From: Massilia aurea
GTDB taxonomy: Bacteria; Pseudomonadota; Gammaproteobacteria; Burkholderiales; Burkholderiaceae_D
DNA length: 64,000 nucleotides
Reading direction: 5' to 3'
Assembly: GCF_014200505.1 (NCBI RefSeq)
Contig: NZ_JACHBX010000001.1
Location: 2,063,188 to 2,127,187, forward strand
Made by a program: the position numbers and the translations under genes
The notes under the pieces: model-generated
The model's database searches: none
Seen by the model: only the letters and a program-made list of their open reading frames with translations
Told to the model about the DNA's origin: nothing
Shown: positions 1 to 8,962 of the stretch, one piece after another
Layout: the number at the start of each line of letters is the position of its first letter
Numbering within the stretch: position 1 is the first letter of the stretch

Positions 1-2
1 TG

Positions 3-1370
3 CTCAGGCTCCCCAGTTTTTCCGCCCGCACGATCGCCATCGGTTATGGCCTCGTAACGCTGCTGGTACTGGCGATGTTCGCCGGGCCGCTGTGGTACGC
101 GTGGCATACGAATATCGGCGAGGTGCGCAGCCAGCTGCTCAAATCCGACGCCCAGCACCTGAGCAACCTGTTCATCCGCCAGGGCCCGCCCGCGCTGGCC
201 GCCGCGATCGACAGCCAGGTCCACGGCGTGAACGACGGCGTGCGCAAGATCATGCTGTTTGTCGCGCCCGACGGCGCCAAGCTGGCCGGTAATCTGCAGG
301 CGTGGCCCGAGGGCGTGCCGGACCGCGATGGCCTGTGCCGGGTGACGATCGTGGTCGACGACGTGCCGCGCAACGTGGAGCTGGTGCGGGTGACGCTGGA
401 AGACGGCTACCGGCTGCTCGTGGCCAGCAACCTCAATCGCTTCCAGAAGCTCGAACGCCTGTTCACATATGGCTTGCTGGGCTGCGCGATCACGGTGCTG
501 CTCAGCGCCGCGCTGGGTGGTCTCATGATTCGCCGCGCGCTGCTGGGCCGCATGCAGGGCATCAGCGACACCACTGCTTCGATCATCGAGGGCAAGCTGT
601 CGCACCGCCTGGTCGAACCGGGCGATGGCGACGAACTGCAGCAACTGACGCGCACCGTGAACCGCATGCTCGACCAGATCGAGCATCTGGTGACCGGTGT
701 ACAGGATGTCTCGAACGCGATCGCGCACGACCTGCGCACGCCGTTGTCTGAACTGCGCGCGCGGCTTGAAGAACTGTCGGTGGCGCGGCCGGCGCCGGAG
801 GAAACCTTCGTCGAAATCGACGCCGCGATCGATGACGTCGATCGCGTGATGGGCATCTTCAATGCCTTGCTGCGACTGGCCGAAATCGACAGCGGCAGCC
901 GGCGCGCCGGTTTCGTCGATGTCGACCTGGCGGCGCTGGGCGCCGAAGTGACCGAGTTCTACGCGCCGGTCGCCGAACTGAAGGACATCGCGCTGGGCTT
1001 TGAAGGTCCGGACGACCTGCACGTGGTGGGCGACCCCGTGCTGCTGGCGCAGGCGCTGGGCAATATGGTCGACAATGCGCTCAAGTATGCGCCGGTGCGC
1101 GGCGCGATCGCGATCTCCGCGCAGCGCATCGATGCCGACACGGTGCAGATCGTCGTGGCCGATAATGGCCCCGGCATCCCCGTGCACGAACGCACGCGCG
1201 TCATCGAGCGCTTCTACCGGGTGGATGCGAGCCGCGGCACGCCTGGCGTGGGTCTGGGCCTGAGCGTGGTCTCGGCGGTGGCGCGGCTGCATGGCGGCAC
1301 GCTGACACTGGACGACAATCATCCGGGATTGCGGGCCACGCTGCGCATCGGCGCCACGACGGCGCCATGA
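3..1370 (+). CDS. Sensor histidine kinase, 5' end outside the window
   Basis: The reading frame is open from the first in-frame codon of the window, so the start lies upstream. The visible 455 residues show a membrane segment near the left edge, a periplasmic region, a second membrane helix (about residues 155-175), a HAMP linker, a HisKA dimerisation helix with the phospho-accepting His in 'AIAHDLRTPLSEL' (codon at 726-728), and an HATPase domain with N box 'NMVDNALKYAP', G1 box 'ADNGPGIP' and G2 'GVGLGLSVV'. It is therefore an inner-membrane two-component kinase that autophosphorylates from ATP and passes phosphate to a response regulator. The regulator gene is presumably upstream, since none follows. 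The signal sensed cannot be told from sequence. Confidence 0.9.
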   Translation, partial: LRLPSFSARTIAIGYGLVTLLVLAMFAGPLWYAWHTNIGEVRSQLLKSDAQHLSNLFIRQGPPALAAAIDSQVHGVNDGVRKIMLFVAPDGAKLAGNLQAWPEGVPDRDGLCRVTIVVDDVPRNVELVRVTLEDGYRLLVASNLNRFQKLERLFTYGLLGCAITVLLSAALGGLMIRRALLGRMQGISDTTASIIEGKLSHRLVEPGDGDELQQLTRTVNRMLDQIEHLVTGVQDVSNAIAHDLRTPLSELRARLEELSVARPAPEETFVEIDAAIDDVDRVMGIFNALLRLAEIDSGSRRAGFVDVDLAALGAEVTEFYAPVAELKDIALGFEGPDDLHVVGDPVLLAQALGNMVDNALKYAPVRGAIAISAQRIDADTVQIVVADNGPGIPVHERTRVIERFYRVDASRGTPGVGLGLSVVSAVARLHGGTLTLDDNHPGLRATLRIGATTAP

Positions 1371-1373
1371 CTG

Positions 1374-1422
1374 CGTCGGCGTTGTCGTCGGCGTCGGCGT
1401 CGGCGTCGGCATCGGCATCGGA
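1374..1422. repeat. Short GGCGTC/GGCATC hexamer tract
   Basis: Immediately after the kinase stop codon there is a run of about seven imperfect six-base units (GGCGTC changing to GGCATC). It is non-coding and probably a slippage-generated microsatellite. No terminator-like hairpin with a T run is evident here. Confidence 0.6.
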
Positions 1423-1530
1423 TTAAGCTACGGCTCAGGTTCCCGGCACCTGCCCTGCCGGCTGCATTTGCGCTACAGTGTGGCCTTTGTTGGCGCCCCC
1501 TCTGTCGGGCCACATTCACGGGAGAGCCCC

Positions 1531-2634
1531 ATGCCTGAACCAGTTCCACCCAACGGCGACCTGACAAGACGCGCCGACGACCACTTCCTGCGCCACCTCG
1601 GCATCACTCTGGAGGCGCTGGCAGCGCCGGTGGATCCCGCCAATCCGACAGGTCTGCCGGCCCGCGCAACGAGCGTCTACCGCGCCATCATCGAAGCGCG
1701 CCAGGGCGATGAAGATATCCAGCCGCGCGGGGTCTGGCAGCGGCAGCCGAAGCGCTCGGACTGGCCGCACGTCAGCAACCTAGCCGCCGGCGCCTTGCGC
1801 ACCCAGGGCAAGGACCTGCAACTGGCCGCTTGGCTGTGCGAGTCCCAGGTCCACGAACATGGCCTGGGCGCGCTGGCCCCCTGCCTGCTGCTGGCGCACA
1901 CGCTGTGCGAGCGTTACCCGACCGCCCTCCATCCGCAGCTCGAACACGACGACACCGAAGCCCGCGCGAACATCCTCCGCTGGCTGGACCAGAAGCTGGC
2001 CCCAACGCTGCGCCAGTCACCGCTATTCACAACGGAAGACGGCCGCGCAACGACGTGGGCCGACTGCGAACAAACCGCACAAGAGCTTGATGGCCACGAC
2101 GCGGCCCGCGGCACGCTAGCAGCAATGCCCCCAGCAGTCCTGGCCGAGCGCATCACCGCACTGGAAGACGCGCACGCCACGATCGCACAGCTCCACGGCA
2201 CCTTCAACACCCCGCACACCGCCACGGCACCGTGCCTGACGACGCTGGCCGACCAAGCACACGCCATCCTCTCAGCACTCCACAACGAACGCGCCGCACG
2301 AGTCCCAGCGCCAGCGGCCGTGCCAACCGAAGCACCGTCAGAACAGACTGAAACACCAGCCACTGCGCCCACGACAAACACAACTGAGCCCCACCAATTC
2401 CGCGACCGCGCCGATGCCTACGCCTGCCTTGCCGCAGCCGCCACCTACCTCGCCCACCTCGAGCCGCACAGCCCCACGCCCTACCTGATCAAACGCGCCG
2501 TCGAATGGGGCAATATGAACACCGGCGCCCTCTACCAGGAACTCTTCATCCGCCTGGGCGGCCAACTGAGCATCTTCGACATGGTCGGCACCGACATGCT
2601 CCCCACCCCGCAAAAACCCACCCCACCCCAATAA
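1531..2634 (+). CDS. tssA: Type VI secretion protein TssA-like (ImpA N-terminal family)
   Basis: A 367-residue protein. I chose the ATG at 1531 because GGGAGAG stands seven bases upstream; the frame is open further left, but that part has no similarity. The N-terminal half carries the TssA/ImpA signature 'SDWPHV' followed by 'GKDLQLAAWLCE'. A low-complexity Pro/Thr linker (about residues 255-300) leads to a C-terminal helical part with the conserved 'EPHSPTPYLIKRAVEWG'. TssA proteins cap and coordinate sheath/tube assembly of the type VI secretion system in the cytoplasm. No other structural tss gene is next to it, so it is an orphan or the edge of a cluster. The effector/immunity island at 42-64 kb is the obvious functional partner. 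Confidence 0.75.
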   Translation: MPEPVPPNGDLTRRADDHFLRHLGITLEALAAPVDPANPTGLPARATSVYRAIIEARQGDEDIQPRGVWQRQPKRSDWPHVSNLAAGALRTQGKDLQLAAWLCESQVHEHGLGALAPCLLLAHTLCERYPTALHPQLEHDDTEARANILRWLDQKLAPTLRQSPLFTTEDGRATTWADCEQTAQELDGHDAARGTLAAMPPAVLAERITALEDAHATIAQLHGTFNTPHTATAPCLTTLADQAHAILSALHNERAARVPAPAAVPTEAPSEQTETPATAPTTNTTEPHQFRDRADAYACLAAAATYLAHLEPHSPTPYLIKRAVEWGNMNTGALYQELFIRLGGQLSIFDMVGTDMLPTPQKPTPPQ

Positions 2635-2645
2635 CCCCAAATCAA

Positions 2646-3077
2646 AATTAGGGTCAGAGTCGGTTGTTTGCCAACTTCAATAAATCAATTGTTTATTAAT
2701 TCGACTCTGACCCCAATTAATTTGCAAGATTAGCTGCTGAGCTTAGGGTCGGAGTCGAATTGTTTGACAACTTTGGGTAATTGCCCATTAATTCGACTCT
2801 GACCCTAATTGTTCAGAATGATTTGCAGGGGTCGATGAATGCCTTCGGGACATTAATTGCACGAGAGGATTTGCCTAATATTGGATAGCGCTAACAACAG
2901 CAAAAAACAATGAGGGTCAGAGTCGAATTGTTTGTCAATTTTTATAAATCAATTGAAAAACAATTCGACTCTGACCCTAATTTTTATGCAATGTTTGACG
3001 GGCTCATCTGCAAGAGCCCGAATATGGCTGTTTGCTAAAGGCTATTACCCAATAATTCGACTCTGACCCTAATTGTT
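2646..3077. repeat. Cluster of GGGTCAGAGTCG palindromic elements (three full, one half)
   Basis: This gene-free stretch holds four copies of one element. Full units lie at 2646-2718, 2743-2810 and 2911-2983: a left arm GGGTCAGAGTCG(AATT), an inner part with GTTTG.CAA and often an AAATTG or CAATTG core, and a right arm (AATT)CGACTCTGACCC. The half unit at 3043-3077 keeps only the right arm. Each full unit folds into a hairpin of roughly 70 bases. The same element recurs at 25240-25463. Arrangement and size fit REP-type elements mobilised in trans by a REP-associated tyrosine transposase; none is in this window. Confidence 0.8.
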
Positions 3078-3083
3078 GGGGGG

Positions 3084-3722
3084 TTAGCTGCCGAAGTAGC
3101 GGCCGGCGCGGTGCCAGGCCATGACCATGCCGCTCATGGCGACGGCGCTCAGGGCGGACCAGGCGACCAGATGCGGGGCGACCAGCAGCAGTGCCAGCGC
3201 GAGGATGACGCTGTCGATCATGATCTGGGTGCGGCCGGCGTTGATGTTGTACTGCTTTTGCAGCCACAGCGTGACAATGCCCGTGCCGCCAACCCCGGCG
3301 CCGTGGCGCGCGAGTGCGAGGATGCCCATGCCGCAGAAGGTGCCGCCGCCCAGGGCTGCCACGGCCGGATGCACGCGGTCGATGACCAGCACGAACGGCA
3401 TGACCTTGAGCAGCCCCATGATCATCGCGCTGCCGGCCAGCGACTTGATCGTGAAGCGTGCGCCCATGAAGAAGTAACCAAACAGGAAGAACGGCACGTT
3501 GATCATCATGAACAGCGTACCGACCGACACGCCGGTCGAGTACGACGTCAACAAGGCGATGCCGGCGACACCGCCGGTCAGCAGGCCCGCTGCATGCAGC
3601 AGCACGATGCCAATCACGACGAACAGCACGCCGACGATGATGCCGTAGACGTCATCGAGCGTCGAATGCGGCTTGACCTCGATGATTGGACGCGATGGCT
3701 TGCTGGGGGAGCCTGGATACAT
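3084..3722 (-). CDS. YitT family integral membrane protein
   Basis: A 212-residue protein from the ATG at 3722. The frame extends 38 codons further, but that part is Arg/Ser-rich and unlike the family, and a GTG five codons upstream is an alternative start. It has five to six hydrophobic helices with the YitT signature 'LLTGGVAGIALL' in the first pair and 'ALARHGAGVGGTGIV' in the fourth. The function of YitT proteins is not established. The gene stands alone between the palindrome cluster and a LysR gene, so context gives no hint. The upstream Shine-Dalgarno is weak. Confidence 0.75.
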   Translation of the reverse strand: MYPGSPSKPSRPIIEVKPHSTLDDVYGIIVGVLFVVIGIVLLHAAGLLTGGVAGIALLTSYSTGVSVGTLFMMINVPFFLFGYFFMGARFTIKSLAGSAMIMGLLKVMPFVLVIDRVHPAVAALGGGTFCGMGILALARHGAGVGGTGIVTLWLQKQYNINAGRTQIMIDSVILALALLLVAPHLVAWSALSAVAMSGMVMAWHRAGRYFGS

Positions 3723-4096
3723 GACAGACTGACTCACGCCCGCACCATCGCGCAGGCAGGACCGGACCGCGACGCGCACGTCGGCGCGAGCGCTGTCACC
3801 ACGCGAGCGGGAAGGTGGCGGCGCGGGGCTGCGCACACGGAATCGGCAAGCGTCGGGCTAGAGTTCATGGTCCTCGGATGATCGGATGGGTAAGAGAAGC
3901 TGCAAGCGGCGCAGGTCTGGTCGAAAGACGCAAACACGCAAACACGCAGGTTATGGCGCGCTACAGCCCGCCATTATCGCCCATGTTGCGGCGCAGTGTC
4001 GAGCCGCACGAACTCGCCATGTCGCGAATGAGCGAATGGATGCTGCGCTGCACCTTGACGGTGCACGAAGAGACTCGATTGCGCCGCTGCGGTGCG
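3723..4096. other. Gene-free stretch, nothing recognised
   Basis: About 370 bases between the YitT start and the 3' end of the LysR gene. Several overlapping frames are open on the plus strand because of high GC, but they have no start signal and no recognisable protein. No palindrome, terminator or RNA gene is seen. Confidence 0.5.
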
Positions 4097-5026
4097 CTAC
4101 ACGCCAGCATCCGGTGCCCGATCCGCCGCCATATCCGCCGCCAGTTCGCGCTCGAGAAATTCAACGCACACCCGCACCTTCGCCGAATTCCCCAGCCGCT
4201 GCGGATACACGGCCCACACATTGGCTTCCTGCGCAAACTCGGGCAGGATCTGCACCAGCTGCCCGGCCGCCAGCAGCGGCTGCGCGTGCCAGCGCGAGCG
4301 CAGCACGATCCCGGCGCCGTCCAGCGCCCAGCGCAGCGCGACTTCGCCATGGTTGGTCGACAGCGCGCCGGATACCTTCACCGTCTCCTCCAAACCTTTC
4401 GCGCGCAGCCGCCACACACCAAACGGATGATCGCGCTCCTTGATGACCAGGCACTGGTGGCCTGCCAGATCCTGCAGCGTGCGCGGCGTCCCATGCTGCG
4501 CCAAATATGCAGGCGCCGCGCACAGGATGCGGTGATTGACCATCAGACGCCGCGCGATCAGCTGCGGCGCGATCTCGTCGCCGATCCGCACATCCAGATC
4601 GAACCCTTCAGCCACCGGATCGACCAGCCGGTCAAACACCTCGAAGCGGATCTGCAGCGCCGGATACGCGCGTGCCAGCCGGGCAATCGCCGGTGCGACG
4701 ACCTGGCGGCCGAAGCCGAAGCTGCTGCACACGCGCAGCTGGCCGCTGGGCGCCCGCCGCCGCTCGGCCGATTCCTCGATCAGGTCATCCAGGCTGTCGA
4801 GAATCGCCTGCGCCCGTTCAAACGCCTGCGCGCCGTCTTCGGTGATGACGACGCGCCGCGTCGTGCGCTGGAACAGCCGCACGCCCAGCGCAGCCTCGAG
4901 CACCCCGATCCGTTTGCTGACATACGCGGCCGACATGCCGAGCGCCTGCGCCGCGCCCGCAAACGATCCCTGACGCGCCACGGTCACGAACACCCGCAGG
5001 TCAGCATTCTCCAACAGATTATTCAC
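4097..5026 (-). CDS. LysR family regulator, likely of the adjacent D-malate/tartrate dehydrogenase
   Basis: 309 residues from a GTG start at 5026, with TTAAGGAA about ten bases upstream. The N-terminal winged helix-turn-helix (residues 8-65, 'GSFAGAAQALGMSAAYVSKR') is followed by a linker helix and a LysR effector-binding domain. It is divergent from dmlA with only 94 bases between the starts, the classical LysR arrangement and the same layout as dmlR-dmlA of E. coli. It is clearly related to the regulator at 7977-8906 (shared 'LIARRLM' region and 'WALDG.GI' block), so the two may bind related ligands. Activation of dmlA by malate or tartrate is inference. Confidence 0.85.
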   Translation of the reverse strand: MNNLLENADLRVFVTVARQGSFAGAAQALGMSAAYVSKRIGVLEAALGVRLFQRTTRRVVITEDGAQAFERAQAILDSLDDLIEESAERRRAPSGQLRVCSSFGFGRQVVAPAIARLARAYPALQIRFEVFDRLVDPVAEGFDLDVRIGDEIAPQLIARRLMVNHRILCAAPAYLAQHGTPRTLQDLAGHQCLVIKERDHPFGVWRLRAKGLEETVKVSGALSTNHGEVALRWALDGAGIVLRSRWHAQPLLAAGQLVQILPEFAQEANVWAVYPQRLGNSAKVRVCVEFLERELAADMAADRAPDAGV

Positions 5027-5120
5027 GCTTCGTGTTCCTTAACACCACATGAAGCAGCATTATAAACATAGCGTTTTGCATTATTCTTGAACCATTCAGA
5101 TCAGCTCACAGGAGACACCC
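5027..5120. promoter_or_regulatory. Divergent promoter region, LysR gene / dmlA
   Basis: An A/T-rich island between the divergent starts, with the imperfect dyad around 'TTATAAACATAGCGTTTTGC' and a T-N11-A type spacing expected for a LysR site. An AGGAG Shine-Dalgarno for dmlA lies at about 5110-5114. Exact -10 and -35 boxes cannot be assigned with confidence. Confidence 0.45.
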
Positions 5121-6203
5121 ATGAAAACCCACAAGATCGCCGTGATCGCCGGCGACGGCATCGGCAAGGAAGTCATGCCCGAGGGCCTGCGCGCCCTGGA
5201 CGCCACCGCCAAACGCTTCGGCATCCACCTCGAATTCACCACCTTCGAATGGGCCGACTGCGACTACTACGTCAAGCACGGCAAGATGATGCCGGATGAC
5301 TGGCGCGCGCAGCTCTCCGGCTTCGAGGCCATTTTCTTCGGCGCCGTCGGCATGCCCGACATCGTCCCCGACCATATCTCGCTGTGGGGCTCCCTGCTCA
5401 AGTTCCGGCGCGAGTTCGACCAGTACGTGAACCTGCGCCCGGTGCGCCTGATGCCCGGCGTGCCCTGCCCGCTCGCCAACAAGAAGCCGGGCGACATCGA
5501 CTTCTACGTCGTGCGCGAAAACACCGAGGGCGAATACTCGTCGGTCGGCGGCAAGATGTTCGAAGGGACCGATCGCGAGTTCGTGCTGCAGGAATCGGTG
5601 TTCACGCGCCACGGCACCGACCGCATCCTCAAGTACGCGTTCGACCTAGCCCAGAGCCGCCCTAAAAAGCACCTGACCGCCGCCACCAAATCGAACGGCA
5701 TCTCGATCTCGATGCCGTACTGGGATGAGCGCGTGGCCGCCATGGGCGAGCAGTACGCCGACGTCAAATGGGACAAGTACCACATCGACATCCTGTGCGC
5801 GCGCTTCGTGATCTCGCCCGAGCGCTTCGACGTCGTCGTGGCATCGAACCTGTTCGGCGACATCCTGTCTGACCTCGGCCCGGCCTGCACCGGTACGATC
5901 GGCATCGCGCCGTCAGCCAACCTGAACCCGGACCGCACCTTCCCGTCGCTGTTCGAGCCGGTACACGGCTCGGCCCCCGACATCTACGGCAAGAACATCG
6001 CCAACCCGATCGCAATGATCTGGTCGGGCGCGATGATGCTCGAGTTCTTGGGCCAGGGCGACGCCAACTACACGGCCGCGCATGACGCCATGCTGGGCGC
6101 GATCGAGCGCTGTCTGGTCGAGGGCCCGCGCACGCCCGACATGGGTGGCACGGCCAACACCACTGACGTGGGTCAGGCCGTCACGCGCTACCTCGAGACT
6201 TAA
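5121..6203 (+). CDS. dmlA: D-malate / tartrate dehydrogenase (decarboxylating)
   Basis: 360 residues, the usual length for the DmlA/TtuC branch of the isocitrate/isopropylmalate dehydrogenase family. Visible signatures are 'IAGDGIGKEVMPEG' at the N-terminus, substrate-binding 'LWGSLLKFRREFDQYVNLRP' (TtuC branch), 'VVRENTEGEYSSVGG', the NAD/metal region 'DVVVASNLFGDILSDLG' and 'FEPVHGSAPDI'. It oxidises D-malate to pyruvate and CO2, and L-(+)-tartrate to oxaloglycolate, with NAD+ and Mg2+/Mn2+. Neighbours (a LysR gene, a D-tartrate dehydratase and a malic enzyme) support a role in hydroxy-dicarboxylate catabolism. Which substrate is preferred is not decidable from sequence. Confidence 0.9.
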   Translation: MKTHKIAVIAGDGIGKEVMPEGLRALDATAKRFGIHLEFTTFEWADCDYYVKHGKMMPDDWRAQLSGFEAIFFGAVGMPDIVPDHISLWGSLLKFRREFDQYVNLRPVRLMPGVPCPLANKKPGDIDFYVVRENTEGEYSSVGGKMFEGTDREFVLQESVFTRHGTDRILKYAFDLAQSRPKKHLTAATKSNGISISMPYWDERVAAMGEQYADVKWDKYHIDILCARFVISPERFDVVVASNLFGDILSDLGPACTGTIGIAPSANLNPDRTFPSLFEPVHGSAPDIYGKNIANPIAMIWSGAMMLEFLGQGDANYTAAHDAMLGAIERCLVEGPRTPDMGGTANTTDVGQAVTRYLET

Positions 6204-6266
6204 GCCACTTCCCGGTTGGCCAGTGCTATTGTGGGGGTCCTTACAGCACAATCAACCGGAGCCACC

Positions 6267-6749
6267 ATGCAACCGCACGAATCGACCGAACTGGAATACG
6301 TTGGTTTCTGGGCGCGCACCGGCGCGGCGCTCATCGACAGCATCCTGGTGATGATCGTCGTGCTGCCACTGCTCTACGCCATCTACGGCGCCGCGTATTG
6401 GGACAGTACTGCGATGGTGATCGGCCCGGCGGACTTCATCATCAACTGGCTCCTGCCGGCTGCCTTCGTGCTCGCGCTGTGGATCAAGCTCTCGGCCACG
6501 CCGGGCAAGATGGCCGTCGGCGCGATCATTGTCGATGCGCGTACCGGCGGCAAGCCAAGCACGCGCCAGTTCATCATCCGCTACTTGGGCTACTACGTCT
6601 CGATGATCCCGCTGTTCCTGGGCATTCTCTGGGTCGGCTTCGACGCGCGCAAGCAGGGCTGGCACGACAAGATGGCCGGCACAGTCGTCGTGCGGCGCAA
6701 GGGCGGCACGACGCAACCCGTCAAATTCGACGCCACCGAACGCGCCTGA
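6267..6749 (+). CDS. RDD family membrane protein
   Basis: 160 residues from the ATG at 6267, preceded by ACCGGAG; an in-frame ATG at 6216 is less likely. The RDD signature is present: 'GFWARTGAALIDSILVM' gives the first helix with the conserved Arg and Asp, then two more hydrophobic segments and 'SATPGKMAVGAIIVDARTG'. The C-terminal 'RKQGWHDKMAGTVVV' is typical of the family. It sits between dmlA and the convergent tarD, ending one base before the tarD stop. RDD proteins are poorly characterised, some being implicated in ion transport. A link to tartrate metabolism is only positional. Confidence 0.85.
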   Translation: MQPHESTELEYVGFWARTGAALIDSILVMIVVLPLLYAIYGAAYWDSTAMVIGPADFIINWLLPAAFVLALWIKLSATPGKMAVGAIIVDARTGGKPSTRQFIIRYLGYYVSMIPLFLGILWVGFDARKQGWHDKMAGTVVVRRKGGTTQPVKFDATERA

Positions 6750-7916
6750 TCAATCGGTCAGCCTGCGCATCTGCGCAATCAGATCGGCCTTGCCTTCAAA
6801 ACCGATCCCCGGCAGATCGGGCATCGTGATGTGCCCATTCTCGACCTTGACGCCATCCGGGAAGCCGCCGTACGGCTGGAACAGGTCGGGATACGATTCG
6901 TTCCCGCCCAGCCCCAGGCCGGCGGCGATATTCAGTGACATCTGGTGCCCGCCGTGCGGGATGCAGCGCTTGGCCGACCAGCCGTGCTCCTTCAGCATGT
7001 CGAGCGTGCGCAGATACTCGACCAGGCCATAACTGAGCGCGCAATCGAATTGCAGCCAGTCGCGATCGGCGCGCATGCCGCCGTGGCGGATCAGGTTGCG
7101 CGCATCCTCCATCGAAAACAGGTTCTCGCCCGTGGCCATCGGATTGGCGTAGTAGTTGCGCAGCGTCGCCTGCAGTTCGTAGTCGAGCGGGTCCCCCGCT
7201 TCTTCATACCAGAACAGATCGTACTGCGACAGCGCCTTGGCGTAGCGGATGGCCGTATCCAGGTCGAAGCGGCCGTTCGCATCGACCGCCAGCTTCTGCC
7301 CGTCGCCCAGCACACTCAGGATCGAATCGATGCGGCGCAGGTCTTCGTCGAGCGAGTCGCCGCCGATCTTCTTCTTGACCACCGTGTAGCCGCGATCGAG
7401 ATAGCTGCGCATCTCGTCTTTCAGCTTGCCGTGGTCCTGCCCCGGATAATAATAGCCGCCGGCCGCATACACGAACACGCGGCGCTCCGGCTGGCCATTG
7501 CCATAGCGGTCGGCCAGCAACTGGAACAGCGGCACGCCCGCGATCTTGGCCGTCGCATCCCACACCGCCATGTCGATGGTGCCGATGGCCACCGAGCGCT
7601 CGCCGTGACCACCCGGCTTTTCGTTGGTGAACATCGTTTGCCAGATCTTGTGCGGGTCGAGGTTCGCGCCCGTGTCGTCCTGCAGCGAGGCAGGATCTGC
7701 CTCGAGGATGCGCGGGATGAAGCGCTCGCGCATCAGCGTGCCCTGGCCATAGCGGCCGTTGGAGTTGAAGCCGTAGCCGATCACGGGTTTGCCATCGCGG
7801 ATCACGTCGGTCACCACGGCGACCACGCTCAGCGTCATCTTGCTGAAATCAATGTAGGCGTTACGGATCGGGGAGCTGATTGGAACGGTCTGTTCGCGGA
7901 TGTCGACGATTCTCAT
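6750..7916 (-). CDS. tarD: D(-)-tartrate dehydratase, enolase superfamily
   Basis: 388 residues from the ATG at 7916 (GAGAGA about eight bases upstream; an ATG five codons earlier has no such site). The protein follows the characterised Bradyrhizobium D-tartrate dehydratase closely from 'ISSPIRNAYIDFSKMT' to 'PDLPGIGFEGKADL'. Visible catalytic elements are the Lys of 'VVKKKIGG' (about residue 183), metal ligands in 'AVDANGRF' (Asp 212), 'FWYEEAGDP' (Glu 238/239) and 'MATGENLF' (Glu 264), and the His in 'CIPHGGHQMSL' (about 321). It dehydrates D-tartrate to oxaloacetate using Mg2+. It is divergent from a LysR gene and convergent with the RDD gene. Confidence 0.9.
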   Translation of the reverse strand: MRIVDIREQTVPISSPIRNAYIDFSKMTLSVVAVVTDVIRDGKPVIGYGFNSNGRYGQGTLMRERFIPRILEADPASLQDDTGANLDPHKIWQTMFTNEKPGGHGERSVAIGTIDMAVWDATAKIAGVPLFQLLADRYGNGQPERRVFVYAAGGYYYPGQDHGKLKDEMRSYLDRGYTVVKKKIGGDSLDEDLRRIDSILSVLGDGQKLAVDANGRFDLDTAIRYAKALSQYDLFWYEEAGDPLDYELQATLRNYYANPMATGENLFSMEDARNLIRHGGMRADRDWLQFDCALSYGLVEYLRTLDMLKEHGWSAKRCIPHGGHQMSLNIAAGLGLGGNESYPDLFQPYGGFPDGVKVENGHITMPDLPGIGFEGKADLIAQMRRLTD

Positions 7917-7976
7917 GGCGGTGTCTCTCATGTGCTGGTTGAACGAGACACCAGATTATTCGCTGCAAGGGCGGTT

Positions 7977-8906
7977 ATGATTGAATCTCTTTCACAGGAT
8001 TCTTCACCCAAAGTGAACAATGACCTCGCCTCGCATCTCGAATTCTTTGTGCTGCTGGCGCGCCACGGCAGCCTGAGCGCCGCTGCGCGCGCGCTCGACC
8101 TGACGCCGCCGGCTGCCACCAAGCGCCTGGCGCAGCTCGAAGAGCGCCTCGGCGTGCGGCTCGTGAACCGCACCACGCGCACCAGCAGCCTCACGCCCGA
8201 GGGTGAAACCTATCTGCATTACGCGACCCGCATCCTGGCCGACTTGCACGAGATGGAAGAAGCCGTATCGAGCACGCGCGCCGTGCCGCGCGGCCTGCTG
8301 CGCGTGAATGCATCGCTTGGATTCGGGCGCACGACGATCGCGCCGCTGGTGTCGACCTTCGCGCAGCGCTACCCGCAGGTGGAGGTGCAGCTCGACGTCA
8401 CCGACCGGCCGGTGGACCTCGTCGCAGGCGGCATCGACCTGGCGATCCGGTTTGGCGAGCTGCCCGACCAGCGCCTGATTGCGCGCCGCATCATGTCGAA
8501 CCGGCGCCTCCTGTGCGCGTCGCCGCGCTACCTCGAACGGCATGGCATGCCCGCCAGCCTGGCGGATCTGGCCAGCCACCGCTGCATCGTGCACCGGCAG
8601 AACGACGAAGCGCATGGCGTCTGGCGCCTGGAACATGAAGGCCGCGCCGTGTCGGTCAAGGTCCAGGGTGCGCTGTCGAGCAACGATGGCGACATCGTGC
8701 TGGGCTGGGCGCTCGATGGCCACGGCATCCTGGTGCGCTCGGAATGGGATCTGGCAAAGTACGTCGACAGCGGCCGCCTGCGCATCGTGCTGCCCGGGTA
8801 CACGCAGCCCGAGGCCGACCTGTTCGTCGTCTACCCGAGCAAGCGCTGGCAGTCGGCGCGGGCACGGGCGTTTGTTGATTTTTTGGTGGAGCAGTTTGGG
8901 GGTTGA
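7977..8906 (+). CDS. LysR family regulator divergent from tarD
   Basis: 309 residues from the ATG at 7977 (AAGGGCGG just upstream). Helix-turn-helix at about residues 20-75 ('GSLSAAARALDLTPPAATKR'), then a LysR co-inducer domain. The start lies 60 bases from the tarD start on the opposite strand, so it very probably controls tarD. Its C-terminal domain closely parallels that of the LysR protein at 4097-5026, suggesting the two flanking regulators arose by duplication and divide control of one pathway. Confidence 0.85.
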   Translation: MIESLSQDSSPKVNNDLASHLEFFVLLARHGSLSAAARALDLTPPAATKRLAQLEERLGVRLVNRTTRTSSLTPEGETYLHYATRILADLHEMEEAVSSTRAVPRGLLRVNASLGFGRTTIAPLVSTFAQRYPQVEVQLDVTDRPVDLVAGGIDLAIRFGELPDQRLIARRIMSNRRLLCASPRYLERHGMPASLADLASHRCIVHRQNDEAHGVWRLEHEGRAVSVKVQGALSSNDGDIVLGWALDGHGILVRSEWDLAKYVDSGRLRIVLPGYTQPEADLFVVYPSKRWQSARARAFVDFLVEQFGG

Positions 8907-8962
8907 TGCCGCGCGATCATCCGGCGTGACAATGGCGAGAATCACGATCGCCGCGTGGATGA

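Noticed and set aside
2646..3077. Possible CRISPR array
   Set aside because: Repeats are themselves palindromic, irregularly spaced, partly reduced to half units, and have no spacer-sized unique inserts or cas genes.
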